From: Halomonas sp. LBP4
Lineage (GTDB): Bacteria > Pseudomonadota > Gammaproteobacteria > Pseudomonadales > Halomonadaceae
DNA: 64,000 nucleotides
Reading direction: 5' to 3'
Assembly (NCBI RefSeq): GCF_003202205.1
Contig: NZ_PDOG01000001.1
Location: forward strand, 17,509-81,508
Each line of letters opens with the position of its first letter. The first letter of the stretch is position 1. The notes under the pieces are model-generated. The model saw only the letters and a list, made by a program, of their open reading frames with translations, was not told where the DNA came from and searched no databases. Shown one piece after another: positions 43,873 through 52,210 of this stretch. Both the position numbers and the translations under genes were made by a program.

Positions 43873-44391
43873 TTAGTAATTCAAGCTGATCGTCATATCC
43901 AGGTTTTGCCCATCGTACCGAAAGCTCGCGGCATTGAACGAAGGTGCACTCATCGAGGCTTTTGCGTCGTTTGAAAAACCGTAGCCTTCCTTGGGGACCC
44001 CCAGCCAGTTGACGTCAAGCTTGCCGTCCATATTTTCATCATGAATGACGGCCATTGCATACGTTCCCGGCGGGATGTCTAAAAAGTCGCAACGCGCCTG
44101 CGTATCCTGAATTTTCATTATCATGACATTGGTTGCGGAGCGCAGAAATTCCGTAGGGAAACCCACTGGCGATTCGAAGAGCGCGCAAGCTACGGTTCCA
44201 GTGCTGTTTCTAATATCCAGAATATTAACGTGAATTCCGGGGCATGATGGTTGGGCAAAGACGATGGCGGGAAGATTCGCAAACGCAAGCAGTGCACACA
44301 ATGCTGAACACCGAACTCCCATGGGGAGCCGCGTCTTCGGATGCCTGTCCGTGGAGGCCAACACGGACCTCCGATGAGTTGACTCACTCAT
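43873..44391 (-). CDS. DUF2141 exported protein
   Basis: Predicted periplasmic protein, about 172 residues. A signal peptide is visible within residues ~25-50 (MGVRCSALCALLAFANLPAIVFAQ), so the true start may be an internal Met (44319). The ATG at 44391 has GAGGAA about 6 bases upstream. The mature part has the DUF2141 pattern: GTVACALFESPVGFP, the Cys pair, IPPGTYAMAVIHDENMDGKLD and KEGYGFSNDAKA. Function unknown. It is 48 bases upstream of the ZIP gene on the same strand. Confidence 0.82.
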   Translation of the reverse strand: MSESTHRRSVLASTDRHPKTRLPMGVRCSALCALLAFANLPAIVFAQPSCPGIHVNILDIRNSTGTVACALFESPVGFPTEFLRSATNVMIMKIQDTQARCDFLDIPPGTYAMAVIHDENMDGKLDVNWLGVPKEGYGFSNDAKASMSAPSFNAASFRYDGQNLDMTISLNY

Positions 44392-44881
44392 GATGTTCCT
44401 CATGGCTCCGATCTGCGTAGCCTGGTTGAATCTGCCATTAGACAGTGACGGCTCCCCACGAGTTCTGTGCTGTTCGTCGCACAAAGCCTGCTCGGGGGTG
44501 CGGACAACCTTCATTGGCGTTGACAACTGAGCGTTTGGCCGGCTAGGTACCATAGGGGTTCGCCCAGTGGCCATTTGATCAGCAAGTAAGTGAGTGTCCT
44601 TTTCTTCCTACTCCTGCGCCCCTTTTCGCGTTCACTTTTCGCGATTCGCCGCCTATAGCAAAGGGATATCCTACGACCCTGCAGGGTGAAGAGCATGAAT
44701 CCGTCAATTTGTCAATGGCAAGCGAAGCTATTTCGAACTACGATTAAGCCACTGGCGGGGTCGCAAGAAAACCGGGCTCCCGCCCCGTTCAGCGACAGAG
44801 GGGTTCGCCGACGACGTCCCTGCGTCAACGACAACATAAGCCCGTCTACCTGTGGTATCTATCCATACCGGAGGTTCGACC
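44392..44881. other. Intergenic region between DUF2141 and glutamine synthetase genes
   Basis: 490 bases between divergent genes. Open frames (for instance an Arg/Lys-rich one at 44511-44696) lack protein-like character. Promoters for both genes must be here. No repeat or RNA gene was recognised. Confidence 0.4.
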
Positions 44882-46294
44882 ATGACTCCAACACAAGCCA
44901 TTGAATTCGCCAAGGACCAGCGCTGCGAAATCGTAGACCTGAAATTTTCCGATATCCTGGGCCTGTGGCAGCATTTCTCCATCCCCGCCAGCGAGCTGGA
45001 CGAGGACGTGTTCGACGCAGGCGTGGGGTTCGACGGTTCCTCGATTCGCGGCTGGCAGGCCATCCACGCCTCAGATATGCTGGTGATTCCCGACCCGTCT
45101 ACCGCAGTGCTCGACCCCTTCACCAGCGCTCCGACACTGTCATTAATCTGCAACATCATCGACCCCTTTACCCGCGCAGAGTACAGCCGGGATCCCCGCA
45201 CTATCGCGCGCAAGGCGACGCAGTACCTGCAGTCGACCGGCATCGGCGATGTCGCCTATTTTGGCCCGGAAGCCGAGTTCTTCATCCTGGACGATGTCCG
45301 TTACGAGCAGAACCAGCACTGCGGCTACTACTTCATCGACTCGGTCGAAGGCCAGTGGAACACAGGCCGGGAGGAGTTTCCCAACCTCGGCTACAAGCCC
45401 CGTTACAAGGAAGGATATTTCCCGGTGCCGCCCACCGACTCGATGCAGGACATACGCTCCGAAATGGTGCTCATCATGGCAGAGCTGGGGTACCGGATAG
45501 AGGCCCACCACCATGAAGTGGCCACGGCTGGGCAGGCGGAAATCGATATGCGCTACCTGCCCCTGGACAAGATGGGCGATGCCCTGATGTGGTACAAGTA
45601 CACGGTCAAGAACGTGGCGCATCGCCACGGCAAGACCGCCACCTTCATGCCCAAGCCCGTGTTCCAGGACAACGGCAGCGGCATGCACGTGCACCAGAGC
45701 CTCTGGAAAGCCGGCAAGCCCCTATTCGCGGGGGAAGGCTATGCGGGCCTGAGCCAGCTGGCGATGCACTATATCGCCGGCATCATCAAGCACGCTCCGT
45801 CCCTGGCGGCCTTCACCAATCCCACCACCAACAGCTACCGTCGGCTGGTGCCGGGCTTCGAGGCGCCGATCAACCTCGCCTATTCCAGACGCAACCGCTC
45901 GGCGGCGGTGCGCATTCCCATGTATCAGGGCAACCCCGAGGCCAAACGCATCGAGGTGCGCTTCCCGGACCCCACGTGCAACGGCTACCTGGCATTCTCC
46001 GCCATGCTGATGGCGGGACTGGACGGCATCGACAACAAGCTGGAAGCCGGCGACCCCCTGGACAAGGATATCTACGCGATGAGCCCAGAGGAGTTGGCGG
46101 ATGTGCCGTCGACACCGGCGTCCCTGGAAGAAGCCTTGGTGGCCCTGCGAGAAGACCACGAGTTCCTGCTCAAGGGCAATGTCTTCACCGAAGATGTGAT
46201 CGATACCTGGATCGACTACAAGATGCAGAACGAGGTATTGGCCCTGCAGCTGCGCCCACACCCGTACGAGTTTGCCCTGTATTTCGACGCCTAA
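44882..46294 (+). CDS. Type I glutamine synthetase
   Basis: ATP-dependent ligation of ammonia to glutamate, dodecameric enzyme, 470 residues (E. coli GlnA 469). Motifs: FDGSSIRGW (beta-grasp), the metal ligands in GPEAEFFI and [16 protein letters not shown], the ATP loop [17 protein letters not shown], and NRSAAVRIP. The adenylylation tyrosine region is kept as [12 protein letters not shown], consistent with the GSI-beta class. GGAGG lies 7 bases before the ATG. No glnL/glnG (ntrBC) genes adjoin it, so this may be an additional copy. Confidence 0.93.
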   Translation: MTPTQAIEFAKDQRCEIVDLKFSDILGLWQHFSIPASELDEDVFDAGVGFDGSSIRGWQAIHASDMLVIPDPSTAVLDPFTSAPTLSLICNIIDPFTRAEYSRDPRTIARKATQYLQSTGIGDVAYFGPEAEFFILDDVRYEQNQHCGYYFIDSVEGQWNTGREEFPNLGYKPRYKEGYFPVPPTDSMQDIRSEMVLIMAELGYRIEAHHHEVATAGQAEIDMRYLPLDKMGDALMWYKYTVKNVAHRHGKTATFMPKPVFQDNGSGMHVHQSLWKAGKPLFAGEGYAGLSQLAMHYIAGIIKHAPSLAAFTNPTTNSYRRLVPGFEAPINLAYSRRNRSAAVRIPMYQGNPEAKRIEVRFPDPTCNGYLAFSAMLMAGLDGIDNKLEAGDPLDKDIYAMSPEELADVPSTPASLEEALVALREDHEFLLKGNVFTEDVIDTWIDYKMQNEVLALQLRPHPYEFALYFDA

Positions 46295-46536
46295 AAATGA
46301 AAAAGGAAATGTAAAGGACAACCACTTTCTTGGCGCCCGAATTATAAAGCCCCCCTGTCGCAGATGAAGGGCCTCGCGGTGACGCCCTTGCCCTTGCCCT
46401 TCTCCTAGCCTTCCCCCGGTGTCTGGATGAAGGGCAATTGGCTGACAACAGCAAGACGGGCGGCATGCATGATTTCGATGCCCAGGCGGCCCGCCCGGCC
46501 TCCCAGGTCGTCGCCTTTTAAACATAGACCTGGCCG

Positions 46537-48507
46537 CTACCGCTCAGCGACGATGTCGATAATGGCCCGCCGCGTCGCGTCGATGGTGAAACGGACCTGA
46601 TCGCCGGGCGCCACGTCTTGCAGCAGACTCGCGGGCTGGACCTGGTAGCTCATCACCATCGGCGCCATGAACCCCGGTATCTCCTCGTGGTCAATGACGA
46701 ATCGGCCCGCGCGACTGTCCACGGAGACCACGATGCCGATCCCTTCATGCAGCCGCTTCTCTTCACCCTCTTCGTCATCCTGTTCCTCGTGAGCATGCGC
46801 TTCGCCGCCCTCGCCGACGATGAGCCGGCCGTGCATCCCCATCTCGTCATGCGTCGCCACGTGGCAGTGAAACTCGAGGGTGGTGTCACGGTCGGGAGTC
46901 ACGAACCGGGCTACCTGCGTGTCGGGGCCAGTGAACTCGAGCGTGAACATGGGGTTCAAGCCCGGCAGCATCAGGGCGTGGCGGACCGCATCCTTGTTCT
47001 CGAAGACGATCTCCACTTCCTCGCACGGCTCCGCCCGCAGCACCCTGGGTTCGAAGGCGAATACCTCGCCGGCACGCGCGAACTGGATGCCGCCCTGGAC
47101 GTGAATCCGCCGGAAGCCCCGGGGCTCCTCGCACGCGTCGGCGACGATCCGATGGCCCTCGATGGCGCTGCGTTGCGGCAGGGGGGCAACCGTCGTATCC
47201 CGGGCCGTATAGTCGAATTCGCCGCCCACGGGCTCTTGCTCTGACCACCCGTAGGCATACTCGTCGCGAGTCGTATGGAAGATCTCCGGATCGAAGACGG
47301 GGACCTCGCCGCGGTAGTAGGCCGGATCGAAGAATCGATCCAGGCTGGTCGCGACTTCCGGCAGCCCGTCGGGCCCGATGAACTCCTCGTAAGTAATGGC
47401 CGTTATATCGCCGCCGGGGGAGATCCCTTTGTTGGTGACGGTGGACTCCACGTGATCGTGCATGAACCACACCCCCGGCCCCGAGGCGTAGGTGTCGTCG
47501 CGGCCCGTTCGGAGCTCGAGATCAACGCGCTGCGCCGCCCCGATCGTGAACACGTCCCGTGTGACGCGCGCCTCCGGTGATAGGGGGTAACCGTCCGCGT
47601 GGGTGAGCACCGGGTGATGGCCGTGGGTGTGGAGGTGCATGGTGCGGGCACCGGCGTTCAGCACACGCAGCTTGACCCGCTCGTCGGCGTCCACCTCGAT
47701 CAAGGAATCCCGCAACGTGAAGGGAAAAGCGCGACCATTCAGGAGAAAGATGTTGGGGCGACGCTGCGTGGAGTCGTATTCCCGGTGCATGCGCTGCTCG
47801 ATCTCGCGGGGATCGTGATAAGCGGCCGGAATGCGGTTCAAGCGAGCGTCGATGTCCATGTAGACGAGCGAGTACTCTCGCTGGTAGTGCTCCAGCGCCG
47901 CTTGGGTCAGGTCGGTGATGCGACCCGCCCCCGGAATCAGGCGCGCAAACTCGTTGTCGGGCCGATTCGGCTCGATAATGAGCATCCCCACGAGCCCCAT
48001 GAGCACATGCACGTCCGGCTGCACGTGACAGTGGTAGAAATGCGTGCCGGGGTTCTTCGCGGTGAATTCATAAGTGAATGCCTCGCCCGGCTTGACTGGC
48101 GGCTGGGTGAAGTCGGGCACGCCGTCCATCTCGTTGGGATGAATGGCGCCGTGCAGATGGATCGTATGCGGGAAATAGTGCGTGTTGCGCAGCGTGATGC
48201 GGACGCGGTCGCCCTGCTCCACACGGATCGTCGGACTCGGGGCGCGCGCCGGGGAGACCATGCCCCGTCCTTCAGGGGCGAACACCCAGAAGGTCACGAA
48301 CTCGCCGGGGTAAACTTCCTCCTGGACTTCGATGACTTCCAGGCTGATGTCCACCTCATCGGCATCACCGTCCCCGTCCAGATCCCGCCCAAGCTGCACG
48401 GCCTCGGGGGCGACCCCGGGCGGCGCCGTCTCCGCCCCGCGGCCCTCGGCCCACGCGCCGCCGAAAACAAGCAGGGCCAACAGCGCAAGCAGCGGGCGCA
48501 TGACCAT
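46537..48507 (-). CDS. Multicopper oxidase fused to a CusF-like copper-binding domain
   Basis: Predicted exported cuproprotein, 656 residues. Signal peptide MVMRPLLALLALLVFGGAWA. Copper motifs in order: HLHGAIHP, HFYHCHVQPDVH, HLHTHGHHP, FMHDHVES and FHCHVATHDEMGMHG. A His/Asp/Glu-rich linker (about 575-590) leads to a C-terminal CusF-type domain with HEEIPGFMAPMVMSYQV, which resembles the Cu(I)-binding Met/His/Trp site although no Trp is present there. The fusion suggests copper oxidation with a tethered chaperone. ATG at 48507 has AGAGGTGG upstream. It follows the 48582 gene by 74 bases. Confidence 0.9.
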   Translation of the reverse strand: MVMRPLLALLALLVFGGAWAEGRGAETAPPGVAPEAVQLGRDLDGDGDADEVDISLEVIEVQEEVYPGEFVTFWVFAPEGRGMVSPARAPSPTIRVEQGDRVRITLRNTHYFPHTIHLHGAIHPNEMDGVPDFTQPPVKPGEAFTYEFTAKNPGTHFYHCHVQPDVHVLMGLVGMLIIEPNRPDNEFARLIPGAGRITDLTQAALEHYQREYSLVYMDIDARLNRIPAAYHDPREIEQRMHREYDSTQRRPNIFLLNGRAFPFTLRDSLIEVDADERVKLRVLNAGARTMHLHTHGHHPVLTHADGYPLSPEARVTRDVFTIGAAQRVDLELRTGRDDTYASGPGVWFMHDHVESTVTNKGISPGGDITAITYEEFIGPDGLPEVATSLDRFFDPAYYRGEVPVFDPEIFHTTRDEYAYGWSEQEPVGGEFDYTARDTTVAPLPQRSAIEGHRIVADACEEPRGFRRIHVQGGIQFARAGEVFAFEPRVLRAEPCEEVEIVFENKDAVRHALMLPGLNPMFTLEFTGPDTQVARFVTPDRDTTLEFHCHVATHDEMGMHGRLIVGEGGEAHAHEEQDDEEGEEKRLHEGIGIVVSVDSRAGRFVIDHEEIPGFMAPMVMSYQVQPASLLQDVAPGDQVRFTIDATRRAIIDIVAER

Positions 48508-48581
48508 GAGAACCACCTCTTGACCGCGGGCTGGGGGCACCCGCACACGGGCTCCGCCCGCGCGCCTTCATATAAGCCGGT

Positions 48582-48929
48582 TTATTGCTGCTCCATATAG
48601 TGAAAGTGTAGGACATCGGCCGCAGTGGCGTAGCCCTGCGCACTGTCGGCCTTGGCGATGGCGCGGGCGTGATCATAAGGTCCCTGCGGCCTCTCGTGGT
48701 TATGACGAGCCGCCGTGAGCAACGCCTTGGCGTCGTCAAGCAGCGCGTGCACGAGGGCCATATCCTGCCGATCCATCATCTCTCCCATCCCTTGCATGTC
48801 CGCGGACACCTTGTCGACAGCCGCCTGGGCCGCTGCGAAATGCTGGGGACACTCGAAGGCTTTTGCCGGACCGGACAGCAGTATGAAAAAGGGTGTCGCG
48901 AAAACGACTGTCAGCATTGACTTATTCAT
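48582..48929 (-). CDS. Small exported His/Met-containing protein
   Basis: A 115-residue protein with signal peptide MNKSMLTVVFATPFFILLSGPAKA and a helical mature part (FECPQHFAAAQAAVDKVSADMQGMGEMMDRQDMALVHALLDDAKALL) rich in Met, His and Asp. No family name recognised. It resembles small periplasmic proteins found with copper genes. It is the first gene of a probable operon with the multicopper oxidase, so a role in periplasmic copper handling is plausible. Confidence 0.75.
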   Translation of the reverse strand: MNKSMLTVVFATPFFILLSGPAKAFECPQHFAAAQAAVDKVSADMQGMGEMMDRQDMALVHALLDDAKALLTAARHNHERPQGPYDHARAIAKADSAQGYATAADVLHFHYMEQQ

Positions 48930-49107
48930 CTTTCCTCCTCCCGGCGAAATCCAGCCCGAAGCGATCCAAACGTTTTCATACAGTCTGGACCAGAAGCAGT
49001 CTTTCGGTGTCAGCCGGGATAAGGTTGGCGTAGCGCCAACGGCGAGGCCGCTCTATCTCGCACAATAAGATCAGACTGACTGCATTCGTGTTATACGCTT
49101 TACACGC

Positions 49108-49593
49108 TCAGCGCTTCGCGTTATCTGCTATATCGTACGCCTGTGGTTGGCCGACCGGCAGTTCGTCTTTCGGGCTATCCCAAATCAAAAAGATTTTACC
49201 GTAGGTTTCTTCTATGCTCTTCACGAATTCCGCTGCCTCTTCCTCCGTCATATCTGGCAAGGAAGGATCCACCTGCCCTATCTCCTCTTTGTGATAATGC
49301 CAAAGTGCTTGTTCGGCCTCTGGCAAGGTCGCGTAGGCATCTGCACTGATAATGAACTCCACGCCAATCAAGCGTGCATTCTCTTCATCGCTGTCATATA
49401 GCTGGCATGCCGTCACGCCGCCAGGAAGCCCACCCTTACAATAGTGATGCGCAACGGCCTCAAGGTCGCCGGCGATATGGCGTTTCGCATCAATGTGGAT
49501 CGTCCAGCCTGCCGTAGGGGGCTCGTGAGCGACGGCCGCTCCTGTGCCGGCTAAACATGCGATACCGAAAGCAATTGATGAGATCTTGCACAT
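49108..49593 (-). CDS. DUF1264 family exported protein
   Basis: Predicted 161-residue protein with signal peptide MCKISSIAFGIACLAGTGAAVA. The mature part follows the DUF1264 pattern (GWTIHIDAKRHIAGDLEAVAHHYCKGG..., CQLYDSDEENARLIGVEFIIS, ALWHYHKEEIGQ). The family is mostly known from plants and fungi (oil-body-associated) and some bacteria; function unknown. It is monocistronic and lies just left of the integron cassettes. Confidence 0.85.
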   Translation of the reverse strand: MCKISSIAFGIACLAGTGAAVAHEPPTAGWTIHIDAKRHIAGDLEAVAHHYCKGGLPGGVTACQLYDSDEENARLIGVEFIISADAYATLPEAEQALWHYHKEEIGQVDPSLPDMTEEEAAEFVKSIEETYGKIFLIWDSPKDELPVGQPQAYDIADNAKR

Positions 49594-49902
49594 GACGACC
49601 TCCCTACGAGGCTTCTTGGAAGCACAACCGCGCTCACTCTACAGTGATAGCTACATTATCATAGGGCACGACGCCAAGGCTCACCAATATGAATTTTTTC
49701 ATACTGCGTGTCAGTTTGAGTCATACGATGTTGCGCAAGCGAAGCCAACTGACTCCAAGACATGGCGTGCCTCACGGCTACCGACACGGGCTTTAAAGAA
49801 CTAGAGCAAAGCATCGACGGCGGAGCCTGCACACTGGATCGAACTTCCGTTTCGGATCGAAAGCGACCATCCCCGTTTCGGCTCCGGAATCCCCTCGATG
49901 CC
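49594..49902. other. Spacer between DUF1264 gene and cassette array
   Basis: About 310 bases. No gene, attC site or repeat was recognised. Possible promoter of the DUF1264 gene near 49600-49680. Confidence 0.4.
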
Positions 49903-49950
49903 GCATAACGCCAATATTAAGCGACGCCCGTGGAGCGCAGCGTAATGGCG
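49903..49950 (-). other. Partial attC site, left end of the cassette array
   Basis: On the minus strand it ends ...CGCTTAATATTGGCGTTATGC, the L' and R' half of an attC site (compare CCGCTTAACT...GCGTTAGGC types). The left arm is not recognisable and overlaps the 3' end of the truncated DinB reading frame. Confidence 0.5.
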
Positions 49951-50114
49951 TCACCAACCACGATATGGTTTAGCGCCCCCAACAGAGAACCCAAAAAGGC
50001 ACCTCGATCTTCGGCAAGCGCTGTTCCATCAAGGTTGCTGGAAGCCTTATGAACTTTTGCGTTCATCCACTGATTGTAAGCCGCCATCAGTTCAAAATGT
50101 TGCCTCAGACTCAT
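49917..50114 (-). pseudogene. Truncated DinB-family cassette gene
   Basis: 65 codons, MSLRQHFELMAAYNQWMNAKVHKA... through ALNHIVVGD, match the first third of DinB/YfiT-like metalloproteins (usually ~165 residues, four-helix bundle; the His in LNH is a metal ligand). After VVGD the frame runs into attC-like sequence and stops, so the rest was lost, perhaps by recombination within a cassette. The start lies 17 bases after the 50131 attC, as normal for a cassette. Confidence 0.75.
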
Positions 50115-50130
50115 CTGAGTTCCTTCACAT

Positions 50131-50200
50131 GTATAACGACAAGCTAAGCGGCGCGCTTTAGCGCGTCCTTGCTTGAGCGCCTTGTTGAACTTCGTTATGC
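50131..50200 (-). other. attC site of the DHFR-like cassette
   Basis: 70 bases. Minus strand starts GCATAAC and ends GTTATAC; inside are ACGCGC/GCGCGC arms and the CCGCTTAGCTTGTC block typical of L'/R'. It lies 60 bases beyond the 50260 gene stop. Confidence 0.75.
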
Positions 50201-50259
50201 GCCGCCGTGGTGATGAGTTCCATCCAAAGCGAATGCAGCCAGCGTTTCGCCGCGGACTG

Positions 50260-50928
50260 CTAACCCTCCCGCTGCATCTTCTCACGCCGTGCGACTTCCG
50301 CCGGCGTGGGAGGGTCCATGGCATAGTCGCCGGTTTTCACCGCACCGTCGCGCACATACTGTGCGATCACAATACCGTTAGGCGACACTCGATTGGCGGT
50401 CAGTTTGAATGCCGCTGCCGTCGCGCCATCGTTAAATAGCTTCTTGCCTTCCCCGAGCACGACCGGGAATGTGAACATATTGATCTCGTCGACGAGGTCG
50501 CTCGCAAGCAGCGTTCGGATCAAGTCGGTGCTGCCTTGTGTGACTAGCGCTGGCCCGTCTTCCTGCTTCAGCTTGGCGACATCGGTCGCCGCGTCACGGA
50601 GGGCCACCGATCCCTTCCAGGTCAGATCCAGGCCCTTTCGGGTCGCAACATACTTTGTGATCGAATTGAAGGCCTTGGCCAAAGAATCGTCGGGTCCCCC
50701 TTCGGCGTACGGCCAGTGCGCCGCGAAGATCTCGTAGGTCTTTCGTCCGAGCAGCAGGTCGAACGGCTGACTGAACATCTTGCCGATCTCTTCGCCGAAC
50801 ACCTCGTCCGCCAGCGGCGCAACCCAGCCACCGTAGCTGAATCCGCCGGTCGGATCTTCCTGGGGCCCGCCGGGCGCCTGCATGACGCCGTCTAGCGAAA
50901 TCATGGCGCCGACAATCACTTTCCGCAT
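50260..50928 (-). CDS. Dihydrofolate reductase-like (RibD C-terminal) protein
   Basis: Predicted NADPH-dependent reductase of the DHFR/RibD_C superfamily, 222 residues. N-terminal MRKVIVGAMISLDGVMQAPGGPQED, central LLLGRKTYEIFAAHWP, then LVTQGSTDLIRTLLASDLVDEINMFTFPVVLGEGKKLF. Substrate unknown; the family includes many cassette-borne members. A C-terminal tail DPPTPAEVARREKMQREG is also typical. ATG at 50928 is chosen for its family N-terminus. This is a complete cassette with its attC at 50131. Confidence 0.88.
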   Translation of the reverse strand: MRKVIVGAMISLDGVMQAPGGPQEDPTGGFSYGGWVAPLADEVFGEEIGKMFSQPFDLLLGRKTYEIFAAHWPYAEGGPDDSLAKAFNSITKYVATRKGLDLTWKGSVALRDAATDVAKLKQEDGPALVTQGSTDLIRTLLASDLVDEINMFTFPVVLGEGKKLFNDGATAAAFKLTANRVSPNGIVIAQYVRDGAVKTGDYAMDPPTPAEVARREKMQREG

Positions 50929-51019
50929 GAGCCCATCCTCCTGGTTTGCTTTCCCACACCCAGTAGTCGAACGAGACACCGCGTAATCGACAGCTCGGTG
51001 CGTTCTGGGTGTGAGTGGC

Positions 51020-51056
51020 GCCTAACGGTGAAGCTGAGCCGTGCGGCTTTGCCGGG
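51020..51056 (-). other. Half attC site at the array break
   Basis: Minus strand ...GCCGCACGGCTCAGCTTCACCGTTAGGC: the L' and R' part with canonical GTTAGGC (51020-51026), and no matching left arm. It marks where the cassette array is interrupted. Confidence 0.6.
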
Positions 51057-51159
51057 GCGTCTCCCCTGGCTCGGAAAACGACCTTCCCATGGCGCTATGT
51101 TTCAACACCGCGGAAGGAGGCTTGTCATGTCTAGCCTCCCACTCAGCCCCAAAGCTGCC

Positions 51160-51555
51160 GTTCCCCGCCGCCGTTGCCAGAAGGTCGCCTGGCCGAAGCG
51201 CCTTGGCCCCTGGTAGCTGGCCTTGAGGTGCCGGAGATAACGCTGGGCGACCGCCTGCATCTCCTGCTGGTAGGCGCCGAGCGATTGGTACAGGCCGGAC
51301 TCGATGGCGTTGGCCGCGCTGGTGGCCGAGGCCAGGGAATGAAAGAGCCCCTCCCCTGTGACGCCAGCGGGTCGAAGGCCAGCAGGGCATGGTCCCGGGC
51401 CAGAAAGGCCTCGAGGCGCAGTTCCCCCAGGGGCACCTCGATGCCCATGAAGGTGCCGCCGCCGAACTGGAACTCGGGCCCCAGGCTGGAGGGGGAGTGA
51501 TGCGACGGGCGCCGGGGGTGATGGCCCGCTTGTGCCTGTCCGGCAGCGCCACCTC
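51160..51555 (-). pseudogene. Frameshifted remnant of a flavin oxidoreductase/halogenase-like gene
   Basis: Protein-like segments appear in three frames in order: VALPDRHKRAITPG (from 51552), then GPEFQFGGGTFMGIEVPLGELRLEAFLARDHALLAFDPLA (about 51480-51350), then SLASATSAANAIESGLYQSL...RRFGQATFWQRR (to about 51165). I think these belong to one former FAD-dependent monooxygenase/halogenase-like protein, with at least two frameshifts and lost ends. The family assignment is tentative; the broken state is clear. Confidence 0.55.
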
Positions 51556-51690
51556 GGCGTTGCGACGCTGGAAAGTCCTGTTCGTCGACAATCCTCTCCG
51601 CTCTGACATCGAGTCATCCGTCAACTCGTCACCGTTTGATCGCTTACGCTTAGCCGGTCACTTCCTGGCGTGCCCATGGCTTGACAACCC

Positions 51691-51740
51691 TTGACAACCT
51701 GCCTGGGGAAGGCATATACCATCCACATGGATGGTATATG
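51691..51740 (+). promoter_or_regulatory. Promoter with a perfect 28-bp palindromic operator
   Basis: TTGACA at 51691-51696 (a second copy at 51681-51686) is followed after 18 bases by TATACC. The arms CATATACCATCC (51713-51724) and GGATGGTATATG (51729-51740), with 4 bases between, form a perfect palindrome covering the -10 region. It lies 25 bases before the CopG-like start, the classic place for autorepression. Confidence 0.65.
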
Positions 51741-51765
51741 GATGCTGACTGCCGGGGATACGCTG

Positions 51766-52182
51766 ATGAGTGTGCATGAACTTCGACGAAAGGCAGGCGA
51801 CACCACCGAGAAGATCACCATCAACCTGGGGGTGGTTGATCTGGGACAGATCGATCTGCTGGTGCAGGAAGGGTTCTACTCCAACCGTACCGACCTGATT
51901 CGAACGGCGATCCGCAACCAGCTGGCGTCGCATGCGGAAGTGGTCAGGGAGACAGCGGCACGCAAGACCTTTGTCCTCGGCCTGCAACATTACAGCCGCA
52001 GTGATCTCGAGGCGGTACAGGCAGCCGGGCAGGTACTCAAGATTCAGGTACTGGGGCTGGCCAGTATTGCCGATGATGTCTCTCCTGAGCTCGCCCTCGC
52101 CACCATCGATTCGGTTGTCGTGCTGGGTGCCTTCCATGCCAGTGCCGCGGTCAAGGCCGCCTTGGCGGATCGAATTCATTGA
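51766..52182 (+). CDS. CopG/ribbon-helix-helix regulator
   Basis: Predicted DNA-binding regulator, 138 residues. The RHH fold is at about 14-60: EKITINLGVVDLGQIDLLVQEGFYSNRTDLIRTAIRNQL. The C-terminal ~70 residues (TFVLGLQHYSRSDLEAVQAAGQVLKIQVLGLASIADDVSPELALATIDSVVVLGAFHAS) look like a small sensing or oligomerising domain. Alternative starts are 51742 and 51691, but the latter would overlap the promoter. It is followed 28 bases later by the PHB depolymerase and probably regulates it and itself. Confidence 0.85.
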   Translation: MSVHELRRKAGDTTEKITINLGVVDLGQIDLLVQEGFYSNRTDLIRTAIRNQLASHAEVVRETAARKTFVLGLQHYSRSDLEAVQAAGQVLKIQVLGLASIADDVSPELALATIDSVVVLGAFHASAAVKAALADRIH

Positions 52183-52210
52183 TGGCGCAACAGCGCCAAG
52201 GATACTTCCG

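Noticed and set aside
51022..51624. 200-residue intact protein
   Set aside because: The frame is open but real protein likeness shifts between three frames; treated as a pseudogene.
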